Shown: positions 17,018 through 24,418, counted from the stretch's first letter. The stretch is 24,418 nucleotides of DNA from Clostridiaceae bacterium (GCA_029256485.1 JAQSXU010000045.1:1-24418), one strand, 5' to 3'. The notes: a model not told the origin generated them from the sequence alone. Program-made: numbers and translations.

Positions 17018-17533
17018 ATGGAAGATTTGTTTTTAACTGAGCCGTGTAAAGAATATGAAGTGAGTTTTATAAACTATGTTTTACTATATAAAAATAATAA
17101 AGATGAACATTATTATAATATTTATAAAAAGTCTTTAGAAAGCTTTGATGAATATTTAAAAGAATTGCATAATAATTCTAAGGGAATTAATGTGCCACAA
17201 GGATGGGTGGCAACTTCGACGTTTTGGCTCATTCATAATAAAGAAGTAACCGGTGTTGTGAGGGTAAGACATGAGGAAGTAGAATGCGCTGGTCACATTG
17301 GATGTGATATATCTCCTAACTATAGAAATAAAGGATATGGCACTATAGCATTAAAATTAGCCTTAGAAGAAGCTAAAAAAATAGGTATTAAAGATGCTAT
17401 TGTCACCTGTAATATTTATAATGCGGCTTCAAAAAATATTATAGAGAAAAATAATGGAAAGCTAATGGGAACAGTTGAAGATCAAGAAGAAAACGAAAAG
17501 TTATATAAATATTGCATCTCAATTGAAAATTAA
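17018..17533 (+). CDS. GNAT family N-acetyltransferase
   Basis: This 171-residue protein is a GCN5-related acetyltransferase that would use acetyl-CoA. The core follows the fold: TFWLIHNKEVTGVVRVRH (strand pair), HIGCDISPNYRNKGYGTIALKLALEEAKKIGI with the acetyl-CoA pyrophosphate loop RNKGYG (about 109-114), and NAASKNIIEKNNGKLMG near the C-terminus. It looks most like the group of predicted acetyltransferases of about 170 residues (COG3981-type). The substrate cannot be read from sequence. The start is ATG 17018 with GGGGGAG at about 17007-17013. It is followed after 21 bases by a flavodoxin gene, the beginning of a tightly packed run. Confidence 0.87.
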   Translation: MEDLFLTEPCKEYEVSFINYVLLYKNNKDEHYYNIYKKSLESFDEYLKELHNNSKGINVPQGWVATSTFWLIHNKEVTGVVRVRHEEVECAGHIGCDISPNYRNKGYGTIALKLALEEAKKIGIKDAIVTCNIYNAASKNIIEKNNGKLMGTVEDQEENEKLYKYCISIEN

Positions 17534-17554
17534 AAGAATTTAGGAGGGACAAAC

Positions 17555-18010
17555 TTGAAAGCTTTAATTATTTATGAATCCGTGCATCATGGTAATACTG
17601 AAAAAATAGCAAAAGCAATGTCAGAGGCTTTAAATGCTAAAATAGTGAAAGCAAAAGAAGTAAATTCAAATATGTTGAATAATTATGATTTAATTGGATT
17701 TGGATCAGGTATTTACTATGGCAAGATGCATAAGAATATTCTTAATTTATTTGAAAAACTGTCGGGATTTTCAAATAAAAAGGCATTTGTGTTTTCCACA
17801 AGCGGTTTGGGGAGAATTAAATATAATAATACTGTTAAACAAAAATTAATAGAAAAGGGATTTGACGTTGTTGGCAGCTTTATATGTAGAGGATTTGACA
17901 CCTTTGGCCCATTTAAATTAATTGGAGGAATTGCAAAGGGAAGACCAAATGATGAAGATTTAAAAAAGGCAAAAGATTTTGCATATAAGCTAATGAAAAA
18001 TTATAAATAA
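17555..18010 (+). CDS. Flavodoxin family protein
   Basis: This 151-residue flavodoxin-like protein should bind FMN and carry electrons. The N-terminal phosphate-binding loop is YESVHHGNTEKIA (about 7-19, core HGNT). The conserved FGSGIYYGKMH (about 49-59) and FSTSGLG (about 80-86) are the segments that contact the isoalloxazine ring. The C-terminal GFDTFGPFKLIGGIAKGRPNDEDL is a feature of short clostridial members. The start is TTG 17555 with AGGAGGG at 17542-17548. The gaps to the GNAT gene (21 bases) and to dut (18 bases) suggest a common message. The redox partner is unknown. Confidence 0.88.
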   Translation: MKALIIYESVHHGNTEKIAKAMSEALNAKIVKAKEVNSNMLNNYDLIGFGSGIYYGKMHKNILNLFEKLSGFSNKKAFVFSTSGLGRIKYNNTVKQKLIEKGFDVVGSFICRGFDTFGPFKLIGGIAKGRPNDEDLKKAKDFAYKLMKNYK

Positions 18011-18028
18011 TAAAGAGGAGTTTTGTTT

Positions 18029-18460
18029 ATGTACAAGTTAAAGATAAAGCTGTTAAATGATAAAGCTAAGATTCCTGAATATGCACATAAAGGAGATGCA
18101 GGCTTAGATTTATTTTCTATAGATGATACAATAATACTGCCTGGTGAATCGAGGTTGATACATACAGGCATATGCATAGAACTTCCAGAAAACACTGAAG
18201 CTCAAATTAGACCTAGAAGTGGGTTAGCATTAAAAAATCAAATAACTGTTTTAAATACACCGGGAACAATAGATGAATGTTATAGAGGAGAAATTGGAGT
18301 CATTTTGATTAATCATGGTAAAAATAATTTCGAAATCAATTGTGGAATGAAAATTGCTCAAATGGTAATAAAACCTGTTTTTACTGTTAAAGTAGAACAA
18401 GTAGAATATGTATCAGATACCGAGAGAGGTAATGGTGGATTTGGGTCTACAGGATATTAA
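18029..18460 (+). CDS. dut: dUTP diphosphatase (dUTPase)
   Basis: dUTPase hydrolyses dUTP to dUMP and pyrophosphate, keeping uracil out of DNA and feeding dTMP synthesis. All five trimeric-dUTPase motifs appear in the 143 residues: DAGLDLFS (1), PRSGLALK (2), [17 protein letters not shown] with its catalytic Asp (3), KIAQMVI (4) and [10 protein letters not shown] (5). The start is ATG 18029 with AGAGGAG at 18014-18020; the in-frame TTG at 18023 is too close to that site. It lies in a run of small enzyme genes with gaps of 15-18 bases. A dut gene outside a nucleotide operon could be a phage relic, but no other phage genes surround it. Confidence 0.95.
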   Translation: MYKLKIKLLNDKAKIPEYAHKGDAGLDLFSIDDTIILPGESRLIHTGICIELPENTEAQIRPRSGLALKNQITVLNTPGTIDECYRGEIGVILINHGKNNFEINCGMKIAQMVIKPVFTVKVEQVEYVSDTERGNGGFGSTGY

Positions 18461-18475
18461 TAAGGAGTGCATATA

Positions 18476-18865
18476 ATGAAAATTGAGCATGTTGCTATAT
18501 GGACTAAGGAACTAGAGATACTAAAGAATTTTTATACAAAATATTTTCATGGTACTGCTGGAGAAAAATATATTAATAAAAAGAAACTATTTGAATCCTA
18601 TTTCATTAAATTTGATTCAGGGGCAAGACTTGAACTTATGAGAATCCCTTCAATTGAAAATAATCATAATGGTGATGATAATACATATGTTGGCTTAGCC
18701 CATATTGCTTTTTCATTAGGCAGTATTGAGGAAGTCAATAGTATTACCAATGTATTAAAGTATGAAGGTTACTTAGTGGTTAGTGAACCACGTTATACAG
18801 GGGACGGCTATTATGAAAGCTGTGTTTTAGATCCAGAAGGCAATAGAGTTGAGATCACGGCTTAA
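18476..18865 (+). CDS. VOC (glyoxalase/bleomycin-resistance fold) family protein
   Basis: This 129-residue protein has the vicinal-oxygen-chelate fold. The N-terminal half is MKIEHVAIWTKELEILKNFYTKYF, with the first metal-ligand-type histidine (H5). GLAHIAFSLGSIEEV (about 73-87) supplies a second histidine in the same structural position of the repeat, and the terminal LDPEGNRVEITA gives the final glutamate. The layout resembles small lactoylglutathione-lyase-like proteins. The reaction is not predictable. The start is ATG 18476 with AAGGAG at 18462-18467; the in-frame GTG at 18467 overlaps that site. It follows dut after 15 bases. Confidence 0.85.
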   Translation: MKIEHVAIWTKELEILKNFYTKYFHGTAGEKYINKKKLFESYFIKFDSGARLELMRIPSIENNHNGDDNTYVGLAHIAFSLGSIEEVNSITNVLKYEGYLVVSEPRYTGDGYYESCVLDPEGNRVEITA

Positions 18866-18911
18866 ACTAGTGAGGTGACTTACTTCATTTTAAAAGAGGT
18901 GTTAATTTTTC

Positions 18912-19625
18912 ATGGAATCAATAAATAAAGCGCTAGATTATTTAAGAACTGATTTAGTTAGAAATGCTAATATAATAAATTTCATAGAAAATTATCCTGT
19001 TTACTGCATTGAAAGGGTTGGAAATTCAGTTGTGGTTAAAGGAACGAGTGATAGAAACTGGGTTTATTTAAGCTGCAGATGTGAGGAAGAGCTTACTGCC
19101 ATTAAAGAAAAATTAGAAGATAATGACGTTTGCTTTGCTGCAGCAGAGGATTGGATGATTCCAACCTTAACTAAAAACAGAACAATTAAGTGGAAATTAT
19201 CAACCTTAAAGTTTTATTTACCTCATAATGTAATATTACCGGGGAATAGGTATGTAACATCCAATTTAAAAGTGGAAGATGCTTATTATATTTATAATAA
19301 CTCAAATTACAAAGAATACTTATCCATTGAATATATACAGGATAGAATTAAAAATGGAATAGGAGCAGGTATTTATGACTCCGACAGGTTAGCAGCTTGG
19401 TGTATTACTCAGGATGATGGAGCTATAGGCTTTTTACATGTTCTGCCTGAATACAGATTAAGAGGGTATGGGAGGGATGTTACTATTAAGGTTATTAATA
19501 AGGTAAGAGAGCTTAAAAAGATGCCATTTGTACATATTGAGGAGAAAAATGAGAAATCTATGAAATTAGCATTTTCATTAGGTTTTGTTAGGGATAGGTA
19601 TATAAATTGGATTGAGATAAAATAG
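18912..19625 (+). CDS. GNAT family acetyltransferase with extra N-terminal domain
   Basis: This 237-residue protein has a C-terminal GNAT domain (about 115-235), including DGAIGFLHVLPEYRLRGYGRDVTIKVINKV with the acetyl-CoA loop RLRGYG, and HIEEKNEKSMKLAFSLGFVRDR. This looks like the FR47-type subgroup. The N-terminal 110 residues (RVGNSVVVKGTSDRNWVYLSCRCEEELTAIKEKL) form a separate alpha/beta unit of unknown role, a layout seen in other long clostridial GNATs. The start is ATG 18912 with AAAGAGGTG at about 18893-18901. It lies 46 bases after the VOC gene and may end the packed run. The substrate is unknown. Confidence 0.82.
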   Translation: MESINKALDYLRTDLVRNANIINFIENYPVYCIERVGNSVVVKGTSDRNWVYLSCRCEEELTAIKEKLEDNDVCFAAAEDWMIPTLTKNRTIKWKLSTLKFYLPHNVILPGNRYVTSNLKVEDAYYIYNNSNYKEYLSIEYIQDRIKNGIGAGIYDSDRLAAWCITQDDGAIGFLHVLPEYRLRGYGRDVTIKVINKVRELKKMPFVHIEEKNEKSMKLAFSLGFVRDRYINWIEIK

Positions 19626-19656
19626 ATTTACTGTGATAAAAGGGAAAAAATCATTA

Positions 19657-19664
19657 TTGTCGAA
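19657..19664 (+). promoter_or_regulatory. Possible Spo0A box before the HD-GYP gene
   Basis: TTGTCGAA matches the Spo0A-binding 0A box (TGNCGAA core) exactly. It lies in the 90-base gap 52 bases before the chosen start of the HD-GYP gene. A single 7-base match can arise by chance in a 24-kb window, so this is only a candidate. Confidence 0.3.
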
Positions 19665-19715
19665 TATGTCTATGAGTAAATTTAAAAAATGTACATGTTG
19701 ATGGGTGTGGTTAAA

Positions 19716-20783
19716 ATGGAGAAAAACAAAAGATATATATCTGTTAGTGAACTAAAAGAGGGTATGGCATTATCAAGAGAAATATTTATGGATGGCAAAG
19801 TTTTAATTGGTAAAGGAGTTCCTTTATCTGAAACTATAATTAATAAATTAAAATCAAAATATGCTTTCAGCAGAGTTGAAATTTATTATGATGATATTGA
19901 AGGAAGTATGGAATCTGATAACAATATTAAACCAAAAACAGTAGAGGAAATAGAACAATCTTTTAATGAACTCTCCTATAATGTTGAAAGTATATTCCAA
20001 AACATACAAAATATTCAGGCCACTGGTATAAAGGAAGTAAGAGAATTTGCACTGTCCATTCAAACTGAATTGCAGCATACAAGTTCCGTAATAAAGAATA
20101 TTGTGCTTTATGGAAGTGGTATTGACACAATATATAGACATAGTGTGAATGTAGCAGCTTTAAGTGCAATTCTTGCCAAGTGGATAGGACTAAGTAATGA
20201 GCAGATCAATTTGCTTTCTTATTCAGCTATTTTGCATGATTTTGGAAAAACAAAAATAGACAATAGAATTTTGGATAAGGAAGGCCCTTTGACAAAAAAG
20301 GAATTTGAAATTATAAAGTCTCATCCTGTCATTGCCTACGATTTTATAAAGAAAATACCTTTTTTAGATAAGTCAGTAAGCTATGGAGCACTTATGCATC
20401 ATGAAAAACTAGATGGATCAGGATATCCTTTGGGAATAAGTGGAAGTAAAATTCATCAATTTGCTAAAATTATAGCAATTGCTGATGTATTTGATGCAGT
20501 TAATTCTGATAGAGTTTATAAAAAAAGTAAAGGCCCTTTTGAGGCATTAGAAATAATTCAAAAGGAAAGCATAGGAAAGTTGGATTATGGATATTGTGAG
20601 ATATTTATTAAACATGTGGTCAATTATTATATGGGGGAAAATGTGCTATTAAATAATAAAAAAGTATGCAAAATAATTCAGGTTGATGTTAATAATCTAG
20701 AAAGACCACTGCTGCTTGATGAAAATAGTTTTTTGGATTTAAAACAAAACAAGGATTTGTATATCGAAAAACTTGTATTTTAA
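19716..20783 (+). CDS. HD-GYP domain protein, probable cyclic-di-GMP phosphodiesterase
   Basis: HD-GYP proteins hydrolyse cyclic di-GMP. In this 355-residue protein an N-terminal DUF3391-like segment (SVSELKEGMALSREIFMDGKVLIGKGVPLS, about 9-50) and a helical linker lead into the HD-GYP domain (about 130-310). The metal and active-site residues are retained: H174-D175 in ILHDFGKTKID, SHPVIAYDFI, HHE at 228-230 with DGSGYPLGI, and IADVFDAVNSDRVYK. The canonical HDIGK is HDFGK here, a mild variation. No membrane segment is present, so the protein is cytosolic. ATG 19716 was preferred over the in-frame ATG at 19689, because the protein then begins MEKNKRYISVSELKEGM; neither has a strong ribosome-binding site. 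Confidence 0.88.
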   Translation: MEKNKRYISVSELKEGMALSREIFMDGKVLIGKGVPLSETIINKLKSKYAFSRVEIYYDDIEGSMESDNNIKPKTVEEIEQSFNELSYNVESIFQNIQNIQATGIKEVREFALSIQTELQHTSSVIKNIVLYGSGIDTIYRHSVNVAALSAILAKWIGLSNEQINLLSYSAILHDFGKTKIDNRILDKEGPLTKKEFEIIKSHPVIAYDFIKKIPFLDKSVSYGALMHHEKLDGSGYPLGISGSKIHQFAKIIAIADVFDAVNSDRVYKKSKGPFEALEIIQKESIGKLDYGYCEIFIKHVVNYYMGENVLLNNKKVCKIIQVDVNNLERPLLLDENSFLDLKQNKDLYIEKLVF

Positions 20784-20848
20784 AGTGTTAAATATAATTT
20801 GTTCTAAAGTTCTCCTTACTAAAATATTTTGTATTAGGGGGGATGAAT

Positions 20849-21142
20849 ATGAATATGACTCAAATTTTAATTTCTGCGCTTATAGTTGAAGCCTTATGGG
20901 AAACATCAAAAATGTTTTGGCAGAATGGAAAATTAAATTACGATAGAATTGGAGCAGTAGCATTTGGTGAACTAATAGCGTTAAGTGCAAATATAGATTT
21001 TTTAGCAGCTGTAGGAATCAATATGAGAATTCCTATAGTGGGTAATGCTTTAACGGGATTATTAATATCTAGAGGTGCAAATTTTATGCATGATATACTG
21101 GCATCAATAAGCACAATGAGTAATAACATTAAACAGAAATAA
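20849..21142 (+). CDS. Small membrane protein of unknown function (holin-like hydrophobic pattern)
   Basis: This 97-residue protein has three hydrophobic stretches: about 4-14 (an amphipathic N-terminal helix including LISALIVEALWE), about 30-55, and 62-80 (PIVGNALTGLLISRGANFMHDIL). The GNALTGLLISRGANFMHD segment resembles clostridial and phage hypothetical proteins sometimes labelled putative holins, from memory. No lysin or phage gene is nearby, so a role in lysis is not supported. The GGGGGG at 20837-20842 abuts the ATG at 20843, so the second ATG (20849) is the better start; ATG 20855 is also possible. No terminator follows directly; the next 29 bases lead into a truncated aminotransferase remnant. 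Confidence 0.7.
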   Translation: MNMTQILISALIVEALWETSKMFWQNGKLNYDRIGAVAFGELIALSANIDFLAAVGINMRIPIVGNALTGLLISRGANFMHDILASISTMSNNIKQK

Positions 21143-21171
21143 TTGCAATATTAACGGAATGAGGACTATAA

Positions 21172-21405
21172 ATCAATGTTATTAAACCAGAAGGAACATA
21201 TTTGCTTTGGGTTGATATGAGAAAATTAGACTTTACTCAAATGGAAATAGATAAATTCATAGTTAACCATGTTAAGCTGGGATTGGATAGAGAAACTATG
21301 TTTGGAAATAGAGGTGAAGGATTTCAAAGATTTAATATAGCATGTTCAAGGCTATATTTAGAAAAGGCACTTACTTGTTTGGAAGAGAATGTAAATAAAA
21401 TTTAA
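21172..21405 (+). pseudogene. C-terminal fragment of a PatB/MalY-type PLP aminotransferase (C-S lyase)
   Basis: An open frame from 21172 encodes INVIKPEGTYLLWVDMRKL through to LGLDRETMFGNRGEGFQRFNIACSRLYLEKALTCLEENVNKI, 77 residues. This matches the last fifth of PatB/MalY-family enzymes (KPEGTYL-W-D, GTMFG-EGEGF-R-NIACPR, LEEAL-R). The catalytic lysine domain and about 300 upstream residues are absent, no start codon has a plausible ribosome-binding site, and the frame is closed by TAA at 21169. R in place of A/P in GNEGEGF-type positions suggests drift. It is a 5'-deleted remnant that keeps its terminator. Confidence 0.8.
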
Positions 21406-21433
21406 TAATATATTATAATTTGATTAATAATAT

Positions 21434-21483
21434 AAGATATATGTAATAAAAGTAATAAAATATTGAACATATATCTTTTTTTT
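21434..21483 (+). terminator. Terminator of the lost aminotransferase gene
   Basis: AAGATATATGT (21434-21444) and ACATATATCTT (21467-21477) form an 11-bp stem with a 22-base loop, followed by a T-run. Confidence 0.7.
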
Positions 21484-21589
21484 ATAAAAATAATGAAATG
21501 ATATTTAAAGTACTGTAAAATATATATTTGAAGGAATAATAAAGCCTATAAAAGGTTAACATAAATATAAAATCAGGGGGAGAATGAAC

Positions 21590-22582
21590 ATGAGAAAAGT
21601 AGCGGTTGTTTTTAATGGTGGAACAATTTCAATGAAAGTGGACCCAAGGATAAAAGCGGCGGTTCCATCACTAACAGGAGAAGATATTATGTCAATGGTA
21701 ACAGGAATTGAAGAGTTTGCTGCTGTTGAATCATATACTTTTTCTAATGTGCCAAGTCCACATATGACCCCTCTTAATATGATGGAATTATCTAAATTTA
21801 TTAGGAAACTTTTGGATAGGGAAGACATTTCTGGAGTGGTAGTAACTCATGGAACTGATACATTAGAAGAAACAGCATATTTGCTTGATTTAACAATAAA
21901 TAGTGAGAAACCTGTAATTGTTACTGGCTCAATGAGGAGCAGTTCTGAACTTGGATATGATGGGCCTGCAAATCTAGCAGCATCAATTTGTACTGCAATT
22001 TCTCATGAAGCAAGAGGCAAAGGAGTTTTAGTTTGTTTAAATGATGAACTAAACTGTGCAAGCGAAGTGACAAAAAGCAATTCAATGAGTTTAAATACTT
22101 TTAAGAGTCCATACTTCGGGCCAGTTGGAATTGTTGATAATAATGAAGTAATATTTTATAGAGACAGTTTAAAAAAACAGCATATAAAAACAGATGTTAT
22201 TGAAACTAAAGTGGATTTAATTAAGTGTGTTTCAGGATTAGATTCAAAGATAATTGATTATTACATAAGTGAGGGAGACAAGGGGCTAGTAATAGAAGGA
22301 CTTGGCAGAGGAAACATTCCCCCTGATATGGTAGACGGAGTTAAAAGAGCTATAAATAAAGGAATACCAATCGTTTTAGTTTCAAGATGTTATGAAAGCA
22401 GAGTGCTTGATACATACGGGTATCATGGCGGAGGCAAGGAGCTTAAGAACTTAGGAGTGATTTTTGGTGATAACTTACCCGGACAAAAAGCTAGAATTAA
22501 GTTAATAGTTGCTTTAGGAGCCTACGGAAATGATAATAAAAAAATAAGGGAGATATTTGAAAAAGATCACTATATTAAATAG
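21590..22582 (+). CDS. L-asparaginase
   Basis: Asparaginase hydrolyses L-asparagine to aspartate and ammonia. The 330-residue protein contains the first active-site block FNGGTISM (catalytic T12) and the second block VVTHGTDTLEETAYLLDL (T89-D90). Also present are TGSMRSSSELGYDGPANL, which supplies substrate-binding residues, and a C-terminal domain with GLVIEGLGRGNIP and the SRCYESRV turn. No signal peptide is seen, so it is probably cytoplasmic. The GGGGG at 21576-21580 favours ATG 21590 (9-base spacing) over the in-frame ATG at 21584 (3-base spacing). It is a single-gene unit, ended by a terminator. Confidence 0.93.
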   Translation: MRKVAVVFNGGTISMKVDPRIKAAVPSLTGEDIMSMVTGIEEFAAVESYTFSNVPSPHMTPLNMMELSKFIRKLLDREDISGVVVTHGTDTLEETAYLLDLTINSEKPVIVTGSMRSSSELGYDGPANLAASICTAISHEARGKGVLVCLNDELNCASEVTKSNSMSLNTFKSPYFGPVGIVDNNEVIFYRDSLKKQHIKTDVIETKVDLIKCVSGLDSKIIDYYISEGDKGLVIEGLGRGNIPPDMVDGVKRAINKGIPIVLVSRCYESRVLDTYGYHGGGKELKNLGVIFGDNLPGQKARIKLIVALGAYGNDNKKIREIFEKDHYIK

Positions 22583-22598
22583 ATTAATAAAATTTGAT

Positions 22599-22640
22599 GC
22601 CTTAAAGTATAAAATAAAACACACTTTAAGGCTTTTCTTT
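22599..22640 (+). terminator. Rho-independent terminator after the asparaginase gene
   Basis: GCCTTAAAGT (22599-22608) and ACTTTAAGGC (22623-22632) form a perfect 10-bp stem with a 14-base loop, followed by TTTTCTTT. Confidence 0.87.
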
Positions 22641-22759
22641 ATAACACCTTAAGGTTATCAAATATTAAATCATACTATGTAAATATTAAAATTTATGAAA
22701 GTAACAACTATTTTGATTTTCGAATAGAATGATATAAAAGCCTAATAGGAGTGAAATCA

Positions 22760-23911
22760 ATGAAAATTAATAACAGAATGAATACTATTAAGGAATATCA
22801 TTTTAAAAAAATTGAAGAAAATAAAAACATTCTTATTAAACAGGGTAAAGAAATTATAGATTTTAGCATTGGAGATCCAGATTTACCAGTTGAGAAATCA
22901 ATTATACTGGCCTTAGAAAATGCACTATATACTAAGAATTTTAATAATTATCCCCCATATGATGGAATTACGCAATTAAAGTCAGAAATTATTAAATATT
23001 ATAGAGAAGTATTTAATGTATCATTAAATAGTGATGAGGTTCTTATTCTCATTGGTTCTAAAGAAGGAATAAGCAATATTATACCTGCTGTATGTAACTT
23101 TGGGGATATATGTATTATGCCTGAGCCTGCTTATCCCGTGTATGAAACATGCTCAAAACTATGGGGAGTCGAGCCATACACAATACCACTAAAGGAATCT
23201 AATGGCTATCTTCCTGATTTAAGCATTATTCCAGATAATATAAGAAGAGAAGCCAAACTTTTTTTTATTAATTATCCAAATAATCCTACAGGTGCTATTG
23301 CAAATAAGTATTTTTATAGGGATATAGTAAATTATTGTACAAATAATGATATAGTTTTATGCAATGATGGTGCTTATAATGAAATAATAATGGAAAAAAA
23401 GCAACCTCTAAGTCTAATGCAGTATGACCCTGATAAAAAATTTATTGAGTTTGGCACTTTTTCAAAAATATATAACATGACAGGCTTTAGAATCGGTTAT
23501 GTAGTTGGAAACAGTAAAATTGTTAACGCTATTTGTAAAGTAAAAAGTAATTTAGATTCTGGTCAATTTATTCCAATACAGTTAGCCGCAGTTGCTGCCT
23601 TAAAACTAGACAGGGATTATGTTGACAGAGTAAGAAAAGTTTATGATAAAAGAAGAGACACCGCGATTTCAATACTAGCAGACAAAAATATAGAAATTTT
23701 CAATGGTGGTGGAACATTTTATATATGGTGCAAGGTTCCACATAATTATACTACTGATGAATTTTGTGAAGAATTACTGGATTTATATGGTTTAATTGTG
23801 ACACCAGGATATTGTTTTGGAAATTCAGGATATGGTTATTTTAGAATATCATTAACTAAAAGTTGTGGCGAAATTGAAAAAGCACTTAATAAATTGAAAA
23901 AATATGAATAA
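22760..23911 (+). CDS. Class I/II aminotransferase, LL-diaminopimelate aminotransferase-like
   Basis: This is a 383-residue fold-type I PLP enzyme. It contains DFSIGDPDLPVE (substrate-binding N-terminus), YPPYDGITQLKSEI, LIGSKEGISNI, EPAYPVYETC, FINYPNNPTGA, CNDGAYNEI, the Schiff-base lysine K236 in TFSKIYNMTGFRIGYVVGN, and a C-terminal FRISLT with the carboxylate-binding arginine. LIGSKEGI, VKSNLDSGQF and the SK-YNMTGFRIG form are hallmarks of the DapL2-type LL-diaminopimelate aminotransferases (lysine synthesis). General aspartate/alanine-type activity remains possible. The start is ATG 22760 with AGGAGTG at 22746-22752; the GTG at 22751 is part of that site. No dap gene lies beside it. Confidence 0.82.
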   Translation: MKINNRMNTIKEYHFKKIEENKNILIKQGKEIIDFSIGDPDLPVEKSIILALENALYTKNFNNYPPYDGITQLKSEIIKYYREVFNVSLNSDEVLILIGSKEGISNIIPAVCNFGDICIMPEPAYPVYETCSKLWGVEPYTIPLKESNGYLPDLSIIPDNIRREAKLFFINYPNNPTGAIANKYFYRDIVNYCTNNDIVLCNDGAYNEIIMEKKQPLSLMQYDPDKKFIEFGTFSKIYNMTGFRIGYVVGNSKIVNAICKVKSNLDSGQFIPIQLAAVAALKLDRDYVDRVRKVYDKRRDTAISILADKNIEIFNGGGTFYIWCKVPHNYTTDEFCEELLDLYGLIVTPGYCFGNSGYGYFRISLTKSCGEIEKALNKLKKYE

Positions 23912-23945
23912 AGTGTTAACAATTATATTTTTTATATTTTAGTTA

Positions 23946-23954
23946 TGTTATAAT
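23946..23954 (+). promoter_or_regulatory. Extended -10 promoter before yicC
   Basis: TGTTATAAT is an extended -10 element 65 bases before the yicC start. No good -35 is present, which is usual for extended -10 promoters. Confidence 0.55.
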
Positions 23955-24019
23955 GCAAATGAAAATAAGTTTACTCAATCAATTTTTATGAATTAGTTGT
24001 TTTGGAAGGATGTATTATA

Positions 24020-24418
24020 ATGATTAAGAGCATGACTGGTTATGGAAGAGGCAGCATTGATAAAAATGGAAGAAGCTTTATTGTAGAAATTAAAAGCGTT
24101 AATCACAGGTACTTGGACCTAAATATTAAAATGCCGAAGAATCTTTTTTCTCTTGAGGATAGAATAAGAAAAACTATTTCTAATAAAATCAGCAGGGGTA
24201 AAATTGATTTATTTGTAACTCAAAGCAGTTATGGAAGATCTGATATGACTGCAGTTTTTAACGATGCCCTAGGAGATAGTTATGTTAAATGTCTAAATGA
24301 AATCAAAAACAGATATAACATTAGTGATAATGTTTCTCTTAGTTTAGTTTCAAAGTTTCCGGAGGTGATAACGTTAAATCAGGCTGAAGAGGATATGGAT
24401 GAAATCTGGAATGTACTT
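24020..24418 (+). CDS. yicC: YicC/YloC family endoribonuclease, N-terminal part (cut by window end)
   Basis: The reading frame is open from ATG 24020 to the last base (133 codons) and is therefore partial; family members are about 290 residues. The opening MIKSMTGYGRG, followed by IVEIKSVNHRYLDLNIKMPKNLFSLEDRIRKTISNKISRGKIDLFV, is diagnostic of YicC_N. YicC proteins have been described as endoribonucleases involved in RNA turnover. The ribosome-binding site is GGAAGGA at 24004-24010. In clostridia yicC usually starts a conserved run with remA/DUF370, gmk and rpoZ, which would lie to the right. Confidence 0.95.
   Translation, partial: MIKSMTGYGRGSIDKNGRSFIVEIKSVNHRYLDLNIKMPKNLFSLEDRIRKTISNKISRGKIDLFVTQSSYGRSDMTAVFNDALGDSYVKCLNEIKNRYNISDNVSLSLVSKFPEVITLNQAEEDMDEIWNVL

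Noticed and set aside
16932..17036. Open stretch reading SKLISSLELIRIKQDAFNEIGGEIW just before the first GNAT gene.
   Set aside because: It has no ribosome-binding site and no standard ATG, overlaps the GNAT start, and I recognise no family. It could be a remnant, but the evidence is too thin.
18029..18460. dut as part of a prophage remnant together with the holin-like gene at 20849.
   Set aside because: The two are separated by unrelated genes, and no phage structural, lysis or integrase gene is present.
20784..20842. A cyclic-di-GMP riboswitch or other structured leader near the HD-GYP gene.
   Set aside because: The gaps on both sides of the gene are short and AT-rich and show no conserved riboswitch core.

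Overview
The window is AT-rich, about 24.4 kb, and every recognisable gene lies on the + strand. SpoIVA and a GerMN-type lipoprotein point to an endospore-forming low-GC Firmicute. The protein similarities and the gene order nrdR, pgeF, phoPR, pst-phoU, DUF512, der, gpsA, spoIVA suggest a Clostridium sensu stricto. From memory, C. acetobutylicum has a similar order; I could not check this.

Region 1 (1-9970) is mostly phosphate biology. nrdR (TTG start) and pgeF lead into the two-component pair phoP/phoR. A terminator and a promoter with TTAACA-type repeats follow, then pstS-pstC-pstA-pstB-phoU (high-affinity phosphate import and its regulator). After the phoU terminator comes a second phosphate unit: a DUF47/PhoU-like protein overlapping a PiT-family permease. 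Both phosphate promoters contain the same motif, TTGTGTTAA-N6-TTAACAT, so PhoP may control both import routes.

Region 2 (10040-15490) is a housekeeping and sporulation block: a PDZ/radical-SAM/DUF512 protein, der, gpsA, spoIVA, and a tRNA-Pro(GGG) whose promoter overlaps the 3' end of spoIVA.

Region 3 (15490-23911) looks accessory. It holds a GerMN lipoprotein, the decayed remains of an HD-domain-like gene, a YqfO-type PII-fold protein, a close-packed run (GNAT, flavodoxin, dUTPase, VOC protein, second GNAT), an HD-GYP phosphodiesterase, a small membrane protein, a C-terminal fragment of a PatB/MalY aminotransferase, an L-asparaginase and an LL-diaminopimelate-type aminotransferase. Two gene remnants and single-gene units with their own terminators suggest gene turnover between conserved spoIVA and yicC. 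No integrase, transposase, CRISPR array or phage structural gene was seen.

Region 4 (24020-end) is the start of yicC, cut by the window edge.

I found no clearly new multi-gene system. The strongest non-obvious signal is the motif shared by the pst and pit promoters.
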